Source of the DNA: Erodium maritimum | Lineage: Eukaryota; Streptophyta; Magnoliopsida; Geraniales; Geraniaceae | Direction: 5' to 3' | DNA: 64,000 nt | Assembly (NCBI GenBank): GCA_963921825.1 | Contig: OY997591.1 | Coordinates: 52,863,031 to 52,927,030, forward strand | In this document: piece after piece, positions 48,680-59,650 of the stretch | Numbering within the stretch: position 1 is the first letter of the stretch | Layout of the letters: each line of letters starts with the position of its first letter | Position numbers and translations under genes: made by a program | Notes under the pieces: generated by a model | Told to the model about the DNA's origin: nothing | The model's database searches: none | Seen by the model: the letters and a program-made list of their open reading frames with translations, nothing else

Positions 48680-48886
48680 TTTAGCCTCAGATTAATAAAA
48701 CTAAATGTTCTTGTCTTATTTGTTTTTCCCGCTTTGTACGTATTTTGAACGCCTATTCAGTAATAAACGAATGAGTTTTCAGATTTTTTTATCAGTTTCT
48801 TGGTGTCTCGATTTTCGTGCAAGCATGTTATTCGGGGTGTGCTGCAACGTAGCCCCTGTGACGCTGAAACCGACTCCCTCTCTCCT

Positions 48887-48894
48887 TATAAATA
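48887..48894 (+). promoter_or_regulatory. TATA box upstream of SANT pseudogene
   Basis: TATAAATA, 77 bp upstream of an ATG at 48971, followed by a CT-rich leader typical of plant 5' UTRs. Confidence 0.55.
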
Positions 48895-48970
48895 CCATGC
48901 TCCTCTTCATTCATTCTCAAACCTCTCTCTCTCAAATTCTCTCATCATCCTTCATCTTTTCTTCTTTCTC

Positions 48971-49366
48971 ATGGCTTCGTCTTCTTGGGCAACTAGTCCA
49001 GTATGATCGATAGAGGATGAAATAAATTTGGTGATAATGTGGCTAACCGTTGTCGAGGTTGGGGGAAAGTACTGGGATAAACTCTACCTCTCTTTCCTTC
49101 ACACCGCAGACAAAGCGTGGCCTGACCAGACGCAGAAGTAGATGAAGGATCATTTTCTTAGGACGAGCCAAAAGTGAAAGGCCTTCGATAAGATATACCA
49201 GGACCATCTCAACACTCCTAGAAAAGGAGCAACCGAAGAGGAAATCTACGGTGCGAGCATGTCCGATTATGAGGACAAAAACGGAGCATGGACTAAACGT
49301 GTTGTGTGGGAGATGCTCAATGATCAGGGGAAGTGGCGTATGCACATTGACGCGATTAAAAATTAG
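48971..49366 (+). pseudogene. Second Harbinger ORF1-like SANT gene with three stops
   Basis: From the ATG at 48971 a single frame runs to a stop at 49364-49366. It is interrupted only by in-frame stops at 49004 (TGA), 49139 (TAG) and 49175 (TGA). Motifs: IEDEINLVIMWLTVVE and YWDKLYLSFL (SANT start), MKDHFLRTSQK, ATEEEIYGASMSDYED, and the closing VVWEMLNDQGKWR. The stops at 49139 and 49175 fall where the family has Trp, so single G-to-A changes explain them. The preserved promoter-like leader and single frame suggest a fairly recent loss. Confidence 0.55.
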
Positions 49367-50340
49367 TTGAATGCTCGTCGGTTTGTATCAATATCGTATG
49401 TTTAATTACCGTATGTAGTTTAGTTATCATGTGTAGTTCTAATTTGGTATGAATAAAATAAATTGTTTAATTTGTGGTTGTTTTGAAAATATAAAGTGCA
49501 AACAATTAGTTCATACAACTAGCTAGTTGTTATCATTATAGAGCTAGTTGTAGGAAGTAGTTGTTTGAATGAGAGAAACTCAAAAAGTACTCCTGCAATC
49601 CATTTCTACAACTAAATAAGTTAATACCATTGTAAATGACATGTATTACTTACTGGGATTCAAACATGTGACCTCAAAAATAAGTGAGACGTAATGGTTT
49701 CTTATCATCACGCTAACCAAATAGACATGTTTAGAATAATTCTTATAGACTTCACCTCTCGGTTTGTAAACATTATATTTAAACTAAAACGATGACGTAT
49801 AATTTCACCATTAACTAATTACAAAATCAAGAACAATAATTGAGAACATGCTGTATGTATCACATGATGTTGCAGCGAATTCTTGCGCGTTTTAAAGACT
49901 TTTGGTAACTGAAGGATCAAAATTAGGTGTAGTATCTAGCATTGTACCATCAGTCGGTGAACTATTGGATAGAGTTTTCATTAGTTTTCATGTGCTTACC
50001 TATCTGCATATAATTTTGAATTGGGAACCAAATCAAGTTGTGGCTGCTTCCTAATGATTATTTGTGGGTTCTCTTTCAACTGAGTCCTAATCACTTAAAC
50101 TGAAATTCATTTCAAACATGGATTTTTCATTCATTTTGATTGTTATTTGATGTGAGTCTCAATCTTATACGTGCGTCTTGACTTCTAACAATTACAAGTT
50201 TCATTTAAACATTAGGTAGGGCCGGACCAAATGATTCAGATACCTAAAATGCACTTCAAAATAAAGTTTTTTTTCTTTTGTAAGGAATAGTATGCAATTA
50301 AGTTTTACTAGCTATTACTTCAATTGTGCTTAATAACCCG
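49367..50340. other. AT-rich intergenic stretch
   Basis: No coding sequence or element boundary recognised. Confidence 0.4.
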
Positions 50341-50677
50341 GGTAAATTTCATCACACTATTCTAAAAATATTTTTCTTTCGTCTTACTATCCCAATCAAA
50401 TTTTGTTGCACCTCACTACCTTAACGAAATTTTTAGTTGCACTTTCATACCCGCTGTCAACTTGACATCCATTTTTGGATGGGAAATGGTAAAAAGTCCA
50501 AAATACCCCTCACTAACACTCAAATTTTCAAAAGCATGCCATTGGTTTTCAAAAAATTTTATTTTATATAAATAAGTTTTTTATTTTAAAAAAATCAATA
50601 TATTCTTAAGAAAATCAGATTTTTTTTTAAAATTAATTTTCACTTTAAAAATTAATATTTTATTTAAAAAAATATGG
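50340..50677. repeat. Possible half of a foldback element
   Basis: 'gggtaaatttcatcacactat..', 'gcacctcactacc' and 'atttttggatgggaaatgg' resemble in style the arm and centre of the foldback element at 876-1343, but no complementary right arm is present before the copia fragment starts. A very AT-rich tract follows. Confidence 0.3.
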
Positions 50678-51803
50678 TCAAGAGAACAAGGTATGTAAAC
50701 TGAAGAAGTCTCTATATGGTCTGAAACAAGCACCCAAACAATGGTATGAGAAGTTCAATCAAACTCTGATGACTGACGGATACAAGGTGAACAACTCTGA
50801 TTCCTGTGTGTACTCGAAGGTGACGGAATCGGGTTGTGTGATTATCTATCTTTATGTCGATGACATGTTGATTCTTGGAGATAATATCGGTACAGTGAAC
50901 CTTACCAAGAAATTCTTGTCATCACATTATGAGATGAAGGACTTAGGAGAAGCTGATGTCATTTTAGGTGTTAAGGTTATCAGAAACACCAATGGCATCT
51001 CCTTGAGTCAATCTCATTACGTTGAGAAAGTGTTGAAGAAATTCAACCACTTTAACGTTATACCTGCTAAGACTCCCTATGATCCGAACGTACACTTAAT
51101 AAAGAACTTGGGTGATAGAGTTTCACAAGTTCAGTACGCCCAGATTATAGGAAGTGTGATGTTCCTCATGAACTGTACTCGACCAGACATTGCTTACACG
51201 GTAAGCCGGTTGAGTCAGTATACACATAACCCGAGTAACGAGCATTGGAGTGCTTTGAGTCGTCTGCAGAAGTACTTGAATGGAACTATGAGTTGGTCCC
51301 TTCACTACAGTACCTTTCCTAACGCTTTGGAAGGATACTGTGATGGAAACTGGGTTTCGGGTAACGATGAGATCAGCTCGACGAGTAGTTATGTGTTCAC
51401 CTTGGGTGGAGGTGCTATATCGTGGAAGTCTTCAAAACAGACTTGTATAGCCAGCTCTACCATGGAGTCTGAGTTCATTGCCCTTGAGTTGGCTGGACAA
51501 GAGGCAGACTGGTTGAGGAACCTGTTAGCAGATGTGCCAGTGTGGGGAAGGCAAGCAGTGCCTGTCTCAATACATTGTGATTCGCAAGCGGCTATTTGCG
51601 TTGCGAAGAACAATGTGTATAATGGTAAGAAGAGGCACATTCGTTTGAGGCACATTGTCATTAGACAACTCCTGAAAGATGGAGTGATCTCGTTGGAATT
51701 TGTGAGATCCGAAAGAAATCTTGCTGATCCTTTTACCAAGGGTCTACCAAGGAGAACACTCTTTGTTGTGTCAGAAGGGATGGGGCTCAACCCCACAGGT
51801 TAA
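50678..51803 (+). pseudogene. Copia RT and RNase H, 5'-truncated
   Basis: Continuous reading from about 50678 (QENKVCKLKKSLYGLKQAPK) through an internal ATG at 50769 to a stop at 51801-51803. RT has IIYLYVDDMLILGD (catalytic YVDD) and MKDLGEADVILGV. RNase H has EGYCDGNW, GGGAISWKSSKQT, STMESEFIAL, HCDSQAA, KKRHIRLRHIVIRQ and LADPFTKGLPR. No stop or frameshift in over 370 codons, so the fragment is relatively young, but gag, protease, integrase and the RT start are missing. Its downstream end is cut by the chromovirus at 51876. Confidence 0.9.
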
Positions 51804-52172
51804 GAGAGTATGAATGACTAGTGTTAGTAGTCATATGCAGCCATTCTAGTCTTGATTCACTACATCTCCCACTCCTGTAAGAACCAATCCCGGTCAACGC
51901 CAGTCAAATCGGCGAAAAACAGGAAAATTTAAAATTTTGGGACAGACACCTAAATGAACCTAAATTTGACCCTGAGGGTCATATCGGACTTAAGTTGACC
52001 CCGATATCGACCAAAGTGAGTTCTGGGGGACTCAGGGTAACTTTTTGACCAATTTGGGAAAGGTTGACTTTTTGCTGGAAAAGTCAACCGAGCGACGTTT
52101 TGGTCCGTTCGAGGCCCGTTTTGGATCCAAAAAGCTTAGTCGTCGTTACAGTAGTCTTAGTTGAGCTGTTTC

Positions 52173-54902
52173 TGTCACGCCCCAAATCCGGTTATCGCCC
52201 GGACTCGAGGCATGACGAGTAATAGTAGACAATAAAATGATAAAACAACATTTAAATCCTGAAAACCTCCAATAGAAAAGCTCCAAACCACATGATCTAG
52301 TTTAAACAAGAATAACCCTCCAGGGGTGTAATAATATATAACTCCACAAAATCTGGTTCAACAGAAATAAAGATAAAAACGAAGTCTCTAAGGACACCCA
52401 CACCGAGAAGCTCCCGAGCCTCTACTCCTCTATCAAGCCTGTAAACACAACAATAAACTCGTAGGGGTGAGCTTGCGCTCAGTAGGGAAAACACATAACA
52501 AGATGGAACTTCAACTCAATAAGATCAACAATAAAGTCAACCAAAAACATCTTAACAACACAGGTAATAGATAAATCAACCAATGCCGTGGCACATGAAG
52601 TCTCCACCCTCCGATCCACATAATGTGTCCTCTCGGATTTTCCCTCAAATCCAGAGGAGACGCATAACATTGAGGCGACCGGAAACAACCCTTCGGGGCG
52701 CTTATCATCGGGATTCTCAGAAACGTCTCCAAGGGATTTTATGTCCTCGGGAACCAAGGTATTACTCCCATAGGGAGCATACACTTGGACAATTTAATAA
52801 TAAGCAGTTAATAATTGAATACGCACTCAACCGAACACGAAATAATACAAGCTCAACAACCACCAATTCAATTCCACACATGGCTCACACATCACCAATT
52901 CACCACAACAAGCAGTACACGTATCACGCAAACATAGCACACCAATCACACAATCCCAACTTACTGTTCACTTACCAGTTTCGAACCACCGGGGCATCAA
53001 TCACCTGATTGCACCGCTCAGTGCAACCAGTCATACTCGATGCTCCAAACAACCATTCAAGTAATCAAGTAATCATTCGAATGCAATCAATAAGCATGTA
53101 CGAGTAGAATCAACTAAACCTAAAAACCTTCACAAGAGCATTTACACATGCAAATCCACTAGTTTCATTAGACTCTTTAGCCTATCCACTAAGCAATCAA
53201 CAACCAAGCATGTGATCCTAACAAGCAACTAATCCGAGGGCTTTGCCAAGGCTCCTCTACCAGACAATCAAATCCCAAGTATTGAAAGCGAATTACACTA
53301 GTGAATGGCATCCTAAGCGGTCACCACTAGACACTTCCGGTTATTAGAAATTGAAAGACGATTATGCTAGTTATTCGCATCCTATAGGCATTTCTAGGAC
53401 CTTTTCCAATTTTATTAACCTAGCATGCATACTAAGCATCGTAAACGAGAGGTTAAGGCTTTCCCTACCTCAAGGTCTTCCTCTCAACACTCTGACGAAA
53501 AGCTCGGTGGTCACCTCTCCGTTCTTCACTCGGGTCCCGGCGTGATAAAAGCTCCTCTAACTCGTGTCCACGTTCTTCCTCCTTTCCTAGCTTGGTTCCA
53601 AGGTTTTGAACCACCAAAAGAACACAAATTAGATTCCTCAACCAAGTGTTCTTCTCCTCAAAACACACCACAAATTTCAGAAATGGATCAAGGTTTGAAG
53701 AGTAAAAGTGGGAATCAAGTTGAGCTAAAAGGAAGGGTTTTGGGCTCTGGGGATCTGATCCGGAATGCCAAACAGACCCTGTCACAGGCCGGCCCGGAAT
53801 CCAGAACGGAACACGACACAGACCGGCCCGGTGAGCGACACGGACCGTATCAGGTCCCGTGCCGGACTCCCGCCCGTTCCGTGCCGGGTGCCGTGCCTGT
53901 ACCAGGCTCGTTCCGTGCCGGGTGCCGTGCCGGTACCAGGCACGTTCCATGCTGGGTATCGTGCCGGTACCAGGCACGTTCCGTGCCGGTACCTGGCCCG
54001 GTCCGGGTTAGATTCCGTATCAGACCTGACCAGCTCCTTCCCCTTTCTTCCCCAACTCGATTTTCACGAAAATCCCAACACTAACTCCATTTCTAAACTC
54101 TCCTAGCTCCAAAATAATTCACCAAAGATACCCAGCAACTACACCCTCAATGGGTTCATCAAACTTCAACCAAAACTCAATCCAACAACCTACTTCACTA
54201 CTTCTTCTCCAAACAATCAATCCAAGAGCAAGTTCTTCTACTTTTAAGCCAAAACCCACAAAAACCCATAGATTGGAAGTGGAAGAAATGGAGAGTTGAG
54301 AGTATCCTTACCTCTAAATAGTTGAGATGGAGAAGATGGAGTGAAAAAGAAGGCAAAAGGGCCAAGAACAAGTTTCAAAATCCAAGCTTTCTTCTCTATC
54401 TTCTTCCTCAAGAAAGTGAGCTCCTCCTCTCCTCTCCCTTGTGATTTTCGGCTGAAACAACAACAAATGGGCTGAATTGTTGCTCTCTTTCCTTTAAATG
54501 ACCTAAAATGTCAATTTACTCAAAAACCCTTAAGGTCTTATCCCTTTAAAGGTAACTTAGGAGGGTATGAGGGTCATTTGGAGCCCCAAATCTCATCCTC
54601 CAAGCCAAGCATGACAAGTGTCATGTGAGGTCACTCCTATTTAATAATTTTCCTGCTTTCCAAGATTTATCGACAATTAACCGATATTAAGCCCGAGTTT
54701 GACCGACAGTTGACTTTAACAATATTACAGTTAAACTGAAGGAAACGACCCAACTAAGCTAACCGTGCTAATGGCTAAGCTTTTTGGGCCCCGGAAAGGT
54801 CCCGACTGACTTTCCGAGTCATCGGTTGACTTTTCCGGCCGAAAGTCAAACTTAGCTAGGATTCACCGGTTTTACCAGGATCGACCGGGGGCGGGTCTTA
54901 CA
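52173..54902 (-). mobile_element. Solo chromovirus LTR nested in the 5' LTR
   Basis: TGTCACGCCCC...GGGTCTTACA on the plus strand, i.e. minus orientation, 2,730 bp, with a perfect 5-bp duplication GTTTC (52168-52172 and 54903-54907). Its element-sense 5' region aligns well with the solo LTR at 20046-23389 (shared 'ggcccaaaaagcttagcc', 'ccggaaaagtcaac'), so the two belong to one family. Contains a 34-bp tandem repeat at 53875-53998 and the stem-loop at 52468-52481. Confidence 0.92.
53875..53998. repeat. 34-bp tandem repeat, about 3.6 units
   Basis: Units start 'cgttccgtgccgggtgccg' and end 'ggtaccaggca'; GC-rich, within the nested solo LTR. 'ggtacc' is palindromic in most units. Confidence 0.85.
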
Positions 54903-56107
54903 GTTTCCTTGTAGCCCGTGAAATTTAGTAATTTCTTGGAAAATGGGCCCGTTCGGGGCCCGAGACGGCCAAATTTCGCGAATCTGACAGAAAAATATCT
55001 ACAAAGATGTTTGTTTAAAGGTAGGACCCACTTGCCACTTGTCACACAAGTGGTGGTAGTTGTTATTTTCGAACAAAACAAAAGGAAGACACCATGTCGT
55101 GTTCGGCCATAACAAAAAAAAAGAAAGGAGAGAGAAAGAAGAGAGAAGAAGGAGAAGGAGAAAGGGAAAAGAAAAAGGAAGAAGGTTTAGGGTTTGTGGA
55201 TTTCCCGATGATCCAACCAACGGATCGTCTCAACAGTTGTAGAATCGAGCTCCCATCGTCATTCCCAACGGTGAGAACCCTTTTATTTCTCGTTTTGGTA
55301 CGTTTGAAAGTTAGGGTTTGTGTTTAAACGAGTTAAATATGGATGAGTTGAAGTGTAGGGTTCGTTGAGGACGTTTTGGGGAGAAAATAATCGGATTCCG
55401 GTGACCGGAGGCTCGGGGGAGCTCCGGCCACCGTGGGTGGTGGCTGGCCGGAGCTGGGACCGGCCACCACTGTGGTGAACCGGTCCAAAACCGGTCCAGC
55501 CACCCACGGCTAGTGGTGGCTGGGTGGGTGCCACGTGTCGGGTCTCGGTTTTTTCGTGTTCGGGTGGTTTTGGACGATCCCCGAATCGATATTTCACACC
55601 CGGAACGAATTATGGAATTGAATTGCGAAAGTTGGAAATTTCGGGTTTAGAAACTTTAAACGCGAATTAAATGGCTCGGAAGTCGGAAATTGATTCCGTC
55701 GATTGCATTGGAACCCTTGAATTATTCTAAGATCGTAGAAACGAAAAACGGCAATTTTCGGAGCCCCGGAAGGGCGTTTTCCAATCCCGGGCAGATTCGC
55801 CGAGTTGGGCGAATCGGGCCTTTCCGGGCCCATTGTTGAAAATGTCGAGTAATTGGGAAGTTTGGGAGTGATCGACATTGTCGGGGTTGCTTTTGGGCGT
55901 CTAATTCTTTAAAATTCAGCTTTGCCTGCGAACTTAAAAAAGTGTTTTAATTGTGTTCTTGTTAGATCGTACCGCCGACCGCGGAAAGGGGAGGCTAGGC
56001 GAGTGATCGCGAGCACGCCGGAGCTTGGGCGTGGAATTTTGGGAAAACGTTATGAGGTAGGGAAAAGTAGCCGGATATCGGCCTTGACTAGGGAAAGTTA
56101 ACAGTAG

Positions 56108-56274
56108 AAATGCATGTGACACTTAGTGGTGTCGTAGTATAAGTAAATTTATCGAACAATAGAAGTGCAGGCGACACTTAGTGGTGTCGTGGGATACGTG
56201 AACGTATCGAATAGTAGAAATGCATGCGACACTTAGTAGTGTCGTAGGATAAGTGAACGTATCGAACATTAGAA
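56108..56274. repeat. Approx. 55-bp tandem repeat with hairpin, 3 units
   Basis: Each unit contains the inverted repeat CGACAC...GTGTCG around 'ttagtg' or 'ttagta' (first unit TGACAC), followed by 'gaacgtatcga'. Lies in the 5' LTR. Confidence 0.85.
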
Positions 56275-56469
56275 ATACTTGTGGCTTTTGGTTGTGCCCG
56301 TAGGTTGATTGAATTGTTTGTGTTTGTGGGTGGCCATGAGTGCTTGTGGGGAGTTGAACCCGTATTAGTTGACTGACTTGCCGAGTGGTAGTTAGTCGTG
56401 TTGTCGTATTTTCTTTCTATTTGCGGGGTTTTGTGTGTTATTTGGTTGTGACTGTGATTGTTCTGGTGA

Positions 56470-56775
56470 TGACTGTTGAGCTATGCCCGTGGGTGTATCG
56501 CACCCTCCGGTGCGCGGTCGGTAAAGTGTTGAGGGCTGTGGTTCCCGTCAGGTGCGTCGTACCTTCCAGCGCGTGATCGGTAAAGTGTGAAGTTAGAGCT
56601 GTGCCCGAGGGGTGTGTCGTACCCTCCAATGCGTGGTCGGTAAAGAGCAGAGGGTTGTGGTCCTCGTAGGTGTGTAGCACCTTCCGGCGTGTGATTGGTA
56701 AAGTGCTGAGGCTGGATTTATGCCCGAGGGGTGTGTCGTACCCTCCGGTGCGCGGTCGGTAAAGTGCTGAGGCTT
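56470..56775. repeat. Approx. 55-60-bp tandem repeat, 5 units
   Basis: Units contain 'gtgcccgaggggtgtgtcg', 'taccctccggtgcg' and 'ggtcggtaaagtgctgagg' with divergence. Lies in the 5' LTR. Confidence 0.85.
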
Positions 56776-57011
56776 GTGGTGGTGGTTTGCGTGACTTTGA
56801 TCACTTTTGTGTTGTTGTGTGCTTTGAGTTGGTCTTTACGGTGTCGGGTCTACATTACGGGCACGGGCGTTTAGATTGGTTGGGAAGTGTAACAGTTTTC
56901 GTGTGACAGTCAGGGTATTTGAGTTTGGGGATAGTAGTCCCAGTGTTTTTTTGTTGTCGGTGTTCCGGCATTTCTGCTAGTATGCCGTAGTCAGTCTGGT
57001 ATCCGTGGTGG

Positions 57012-57025
57012 TGAGCGAACACTCA
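57012..57025 (+). other. Conserved LTR stem-loop (second chromovirus)
   Basis: TGAGCGAACACTCA, stem TGAG/CTCA, ending 277 bp before the LTR end; 'ctacaggt' follows about 17 bp later. Confidence 0.7.
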
Positions 57026-57305
57026 CCCCTAGCTGCTTTTCCTACAGGTACTGGTCGCGAGGCGGACTAGGGGGAACTCTCGAAGCTTGAAGAGCTGGGA
57101 GCGGGAGTCTGGGTTTTTGGGAGTTTAGCGACGTACGCTTTGGTTTTTGTCCGCTTGTTTTGGACGTATTTTAAGTTGTAAAATATTATTTTGATTAACT
57201 CAAAGTGGTGATTTTAAGCGGTTTATTAAAATGTTTGAAAATTATTTTATTGTTTCACCGTTCGCGTTCCGGGTTCGGTCCTGCCGAATTCGGGGCGTGA
57301 CAGTT

Positions 57306-57317
57306 TGGTATCAGAGC
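57306..57317 (+). promoter_or_regulatory. Primer binding site, initiator Met-tRNA
   Basis: TGGTATCAGAGC, three bases after the 5' LTR end. Confidence 0.95.
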
Positions 57318-57654
57318 TCGAGGTTTCACACCTCGGACTGTACGTCATTTAGGTGGGGAGAGTTGAGTCTTTGAAAGTCCCGTCGTGCGGGGGTTGCACA
57401 AGTCGGAAACTGTGTGTAGACCCGTAATGACATGAGTCCTGTTGTTGTTGTGTGTATGTGCAGTACTGTTATTACTGGCATATTGATTGTGTGTTGCTGC
57501 GTGAAATTTTTTTAAGTTGTTGCGACTCGACTCAGGGGAGCCCTTGTGGTCGAACGTGACGGTGCTGATATCAAGTGGGGACAATTTAGTACGAGGACGC
57601 CTGGACCGGGTTGTAACTACGTGATGTCAAAAATGAGATTTTATGATGAAAGGG

Positions 57655-57840
57655 AGAAAGTTTTAAAATTGGTTGGCCCTATGGGCGTGTGCTTAAATTG
57701 GTTGGCCCGGTGGGCGTGTGTTTTAAAATTGGTTGGCCAGGTGGGCGTGTTTTGAAATTGGTTGGCCCTGTGGGCGTGCGTTTAAATTGGTTGGCCCGGT
57801 GGGCGTGTTTTAAAATTGGTTGGCCTTGTGGGCTTGTGAT
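57655..57840. repeat. Approx. 30-bp tandem repeat in leader, 6 units
   Basis: Units of 'aaaattggttggcc' plus '.gtgggcgtg' with variable T-rich joints, in the untranslated leader between the PBS and gag. Confidence 0.9.
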
Positions 57841-57991
57841 TGAGGTTGGGTGACTTGAATTTGTCTTTGAGTCGTTGTGCGTGTGTTAGTTGATTTGGTT
57901 CCCGAGCGTGTGTGGCGCTTAAGGCTATTTTTAGGGTTAAAAAGGGGTAAAGATCGAGTCTGAAACGAATTTGGAAAATAGGCCTGCGCGA

Positions 57992-58097
57992 GCGTCACGG
58001 ACCCTGTCACGGATCCGTGACGGACCAGAGCGTTTTGGCGAGTTTTGGGCCTTCGTCACGGCTCCGTGACCCCAACCGTCTGTCACGGATCCGTGAT
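57992..58097. repeat. CGTCACGG/CCGTGACG cluster in leader
   Basis: Includes the perfect 16-bp palindrome GTCACGGATCCGTGAC (from about 58006), 'cgtcacggctccgtgac' and 'gtcacggatccgtga'. Same motif as the cluster at 21032-21166. Confidence 0.85.
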
Positions 58098-58331
58098 TCC
58101 TGTCTTGTTCCACCGTCTTGACTGTGCAGTTTGTGTGTTGTTATTTCGTGACTTTGTTCACGTTTGTGTCGGGTTGTTTTGAGGTTTCCCTTACGTGAGC
58201 GAGAAATTGAGGTATTGATAGTGTGAGCAGTGTGACGTTTTAGTATCGGGTTTTGATATAGACGTAGGCTGTGTGAACGCTAGTGTATTAGGCTTGTCGT
58301 CGTTGTATAAGTTCGCAAACTAAGCGTTTAC

Positions 58332-59518
58332 GTGTATCCGTGCAGAGGATACCGAGTACATGGCACGTGGCAGGAAAGGACGATCAGCTGGGCACCGGGA
58401 CGGACGCCCACACGTGGCAGGAGGGGACGATCAGCTGGGGCACCGGGACGGATGCCCACCGTCGAACCCGCTAAGTCCACGGAAGCCCAGGGTACTCCCG
58501 TCGGGGAGGACAAGAAGAACGACGCAGGACCATCTGCGGGCACGCCCAGCGTCCCACCGGTCGCAGACCTGTCCACTGCGGCCGCTCTGGGAGAGTTGAC
58601 CCGGACGGTGCAGAGCTTGGTGGCGAGCATCGTCCGTACGGAGTCTGCGTCGCCGGCTTCGAAGCCAGTACCTGCTGCTGCTGCAGCCGTTCCAGCGAGG
58701 CCCGTTCAGGCCGAATGCCATACGGCCCGGACACTGCTGGATTTCCTGAAGCTGGGCATACCTACGTTCGTCGGGGAACCGAACCCCGATATAGCCGAGA
58801 GATGGCTGGAGCAGGTCACTCGGGACCTGGACACGTCAGGCATAGAGGACGGTCACACCAGGGTGTCCTTTGCAGCTCACCAGCTGAGGGACATCGCCTA
58901 CCACTAGTGGGGCGCGTACGGGACAGAGTCGGGACGACTACAGTACCTTCGAGACGGTCTTCCTAGAGCAGTATTCCTTGAGTCGGCCAGGGCGGATCGA
59001 CATTAGTAGTTCCTGGAGCTGCAACAGGACGGAGCGTCAATAGCAGAGTATGAGGCCAGATTCACTGCCCTGACCCGATTTACACCAGAAATGGTGGCGA
59101 TAGAGCTGAACCGTTGCCGGCGGTTCGAGACGGGGCTGAGGACGACGATTCGGGATCGAGTCCTCGCCCTGAGGATGTGGGTTTACTCAGAGCTCGTAGA
59201 CACTGCAGCGACAGTGGAGCGGGGTCTCCAAGAGGCAGCGGGATCTCCGAGAGGCAGCGAGGACCTGTGAGGTTCAGCAGCGGCCGACCAGTATTGCGGG
59301 ACCGTCCGAGTCCCGAGATCAGAGGAGGCAGAGGACTGCGGGGTCCTTTCGGCCACAGTTTCAGCCGCGGCGGATTGAGGCGGATGGGGTCAGTGGCATC
59401 GGTAGGGCCAGTCGCCTCAGAGCGGGTACCGGTATGTTTTACCTGCGGGCAGTCGGGCCATCTGCGACAGAAGTGTCCGACCGGCGGAAGGCCCGCGGCG
59501 CTACCAGTAATCAGCTAG
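58332..59518 (+). pseudogene. Chromovirus gag, broken
   Basis: The likely start is ATG 58360. A 47/48-bp direct duplication (58364-58410 and 58411-58458) encodes a basic 16-residue repeat and differs by one G, so a 1-nt loss shifts the frame near the start. The gag domain follows: ERWLEQVTRDLDTSGI, then a TAG at 58905, two TAGs at 59004-59009, and EYEARFTALTRF. A frame change near 59220-59270 leads to a CCHC knuckle CFTCGQSGHLRQKCP (about 59435-59480). A TAG follows (59516-59518). A second knuckle-like CYRCSRVGHTAARCP-type run lies near 59560-59600. Not functional. Confidence 0.85.
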
Positions 59519-59650
59519 ACATGCCAGGGCACGGGGCCGAGGGCCGACGGTTTCAGGTGTTACCGGTGCAGCCGGGTTGGGCACACAGCTGCAAGGTGCC
59601 CTGATCTGATTGGGGAAACGTCAGCGCAGCGACCACAATAGTCACATACA

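Larger units (their letters stand above)
51876..57302 (+). repeat. 5' LTR of second chromovirus, split by a solo LTR
   Basis: TGTAAGAACCAA...GGGGCGTGACA. Carries the word CCAAAAAGCTTAG at 52127-52139, 251 bp from the start, as does the 3' LTR (63487-63499); two solo LTRs carry it at about 115 bp. Tandem repeats at 56108-56274 and 56470-56775, stem-loop at 57012-57025. Confidence 0.93.

Noticed and set aside
56100..58100. Spaced repeats that might suggest a CRISPR-like array
   Set aside because: Repeats are contiguous tandem units inside a plant retrotransposon LTR and leader, with no unique spacers; not CRISPR.
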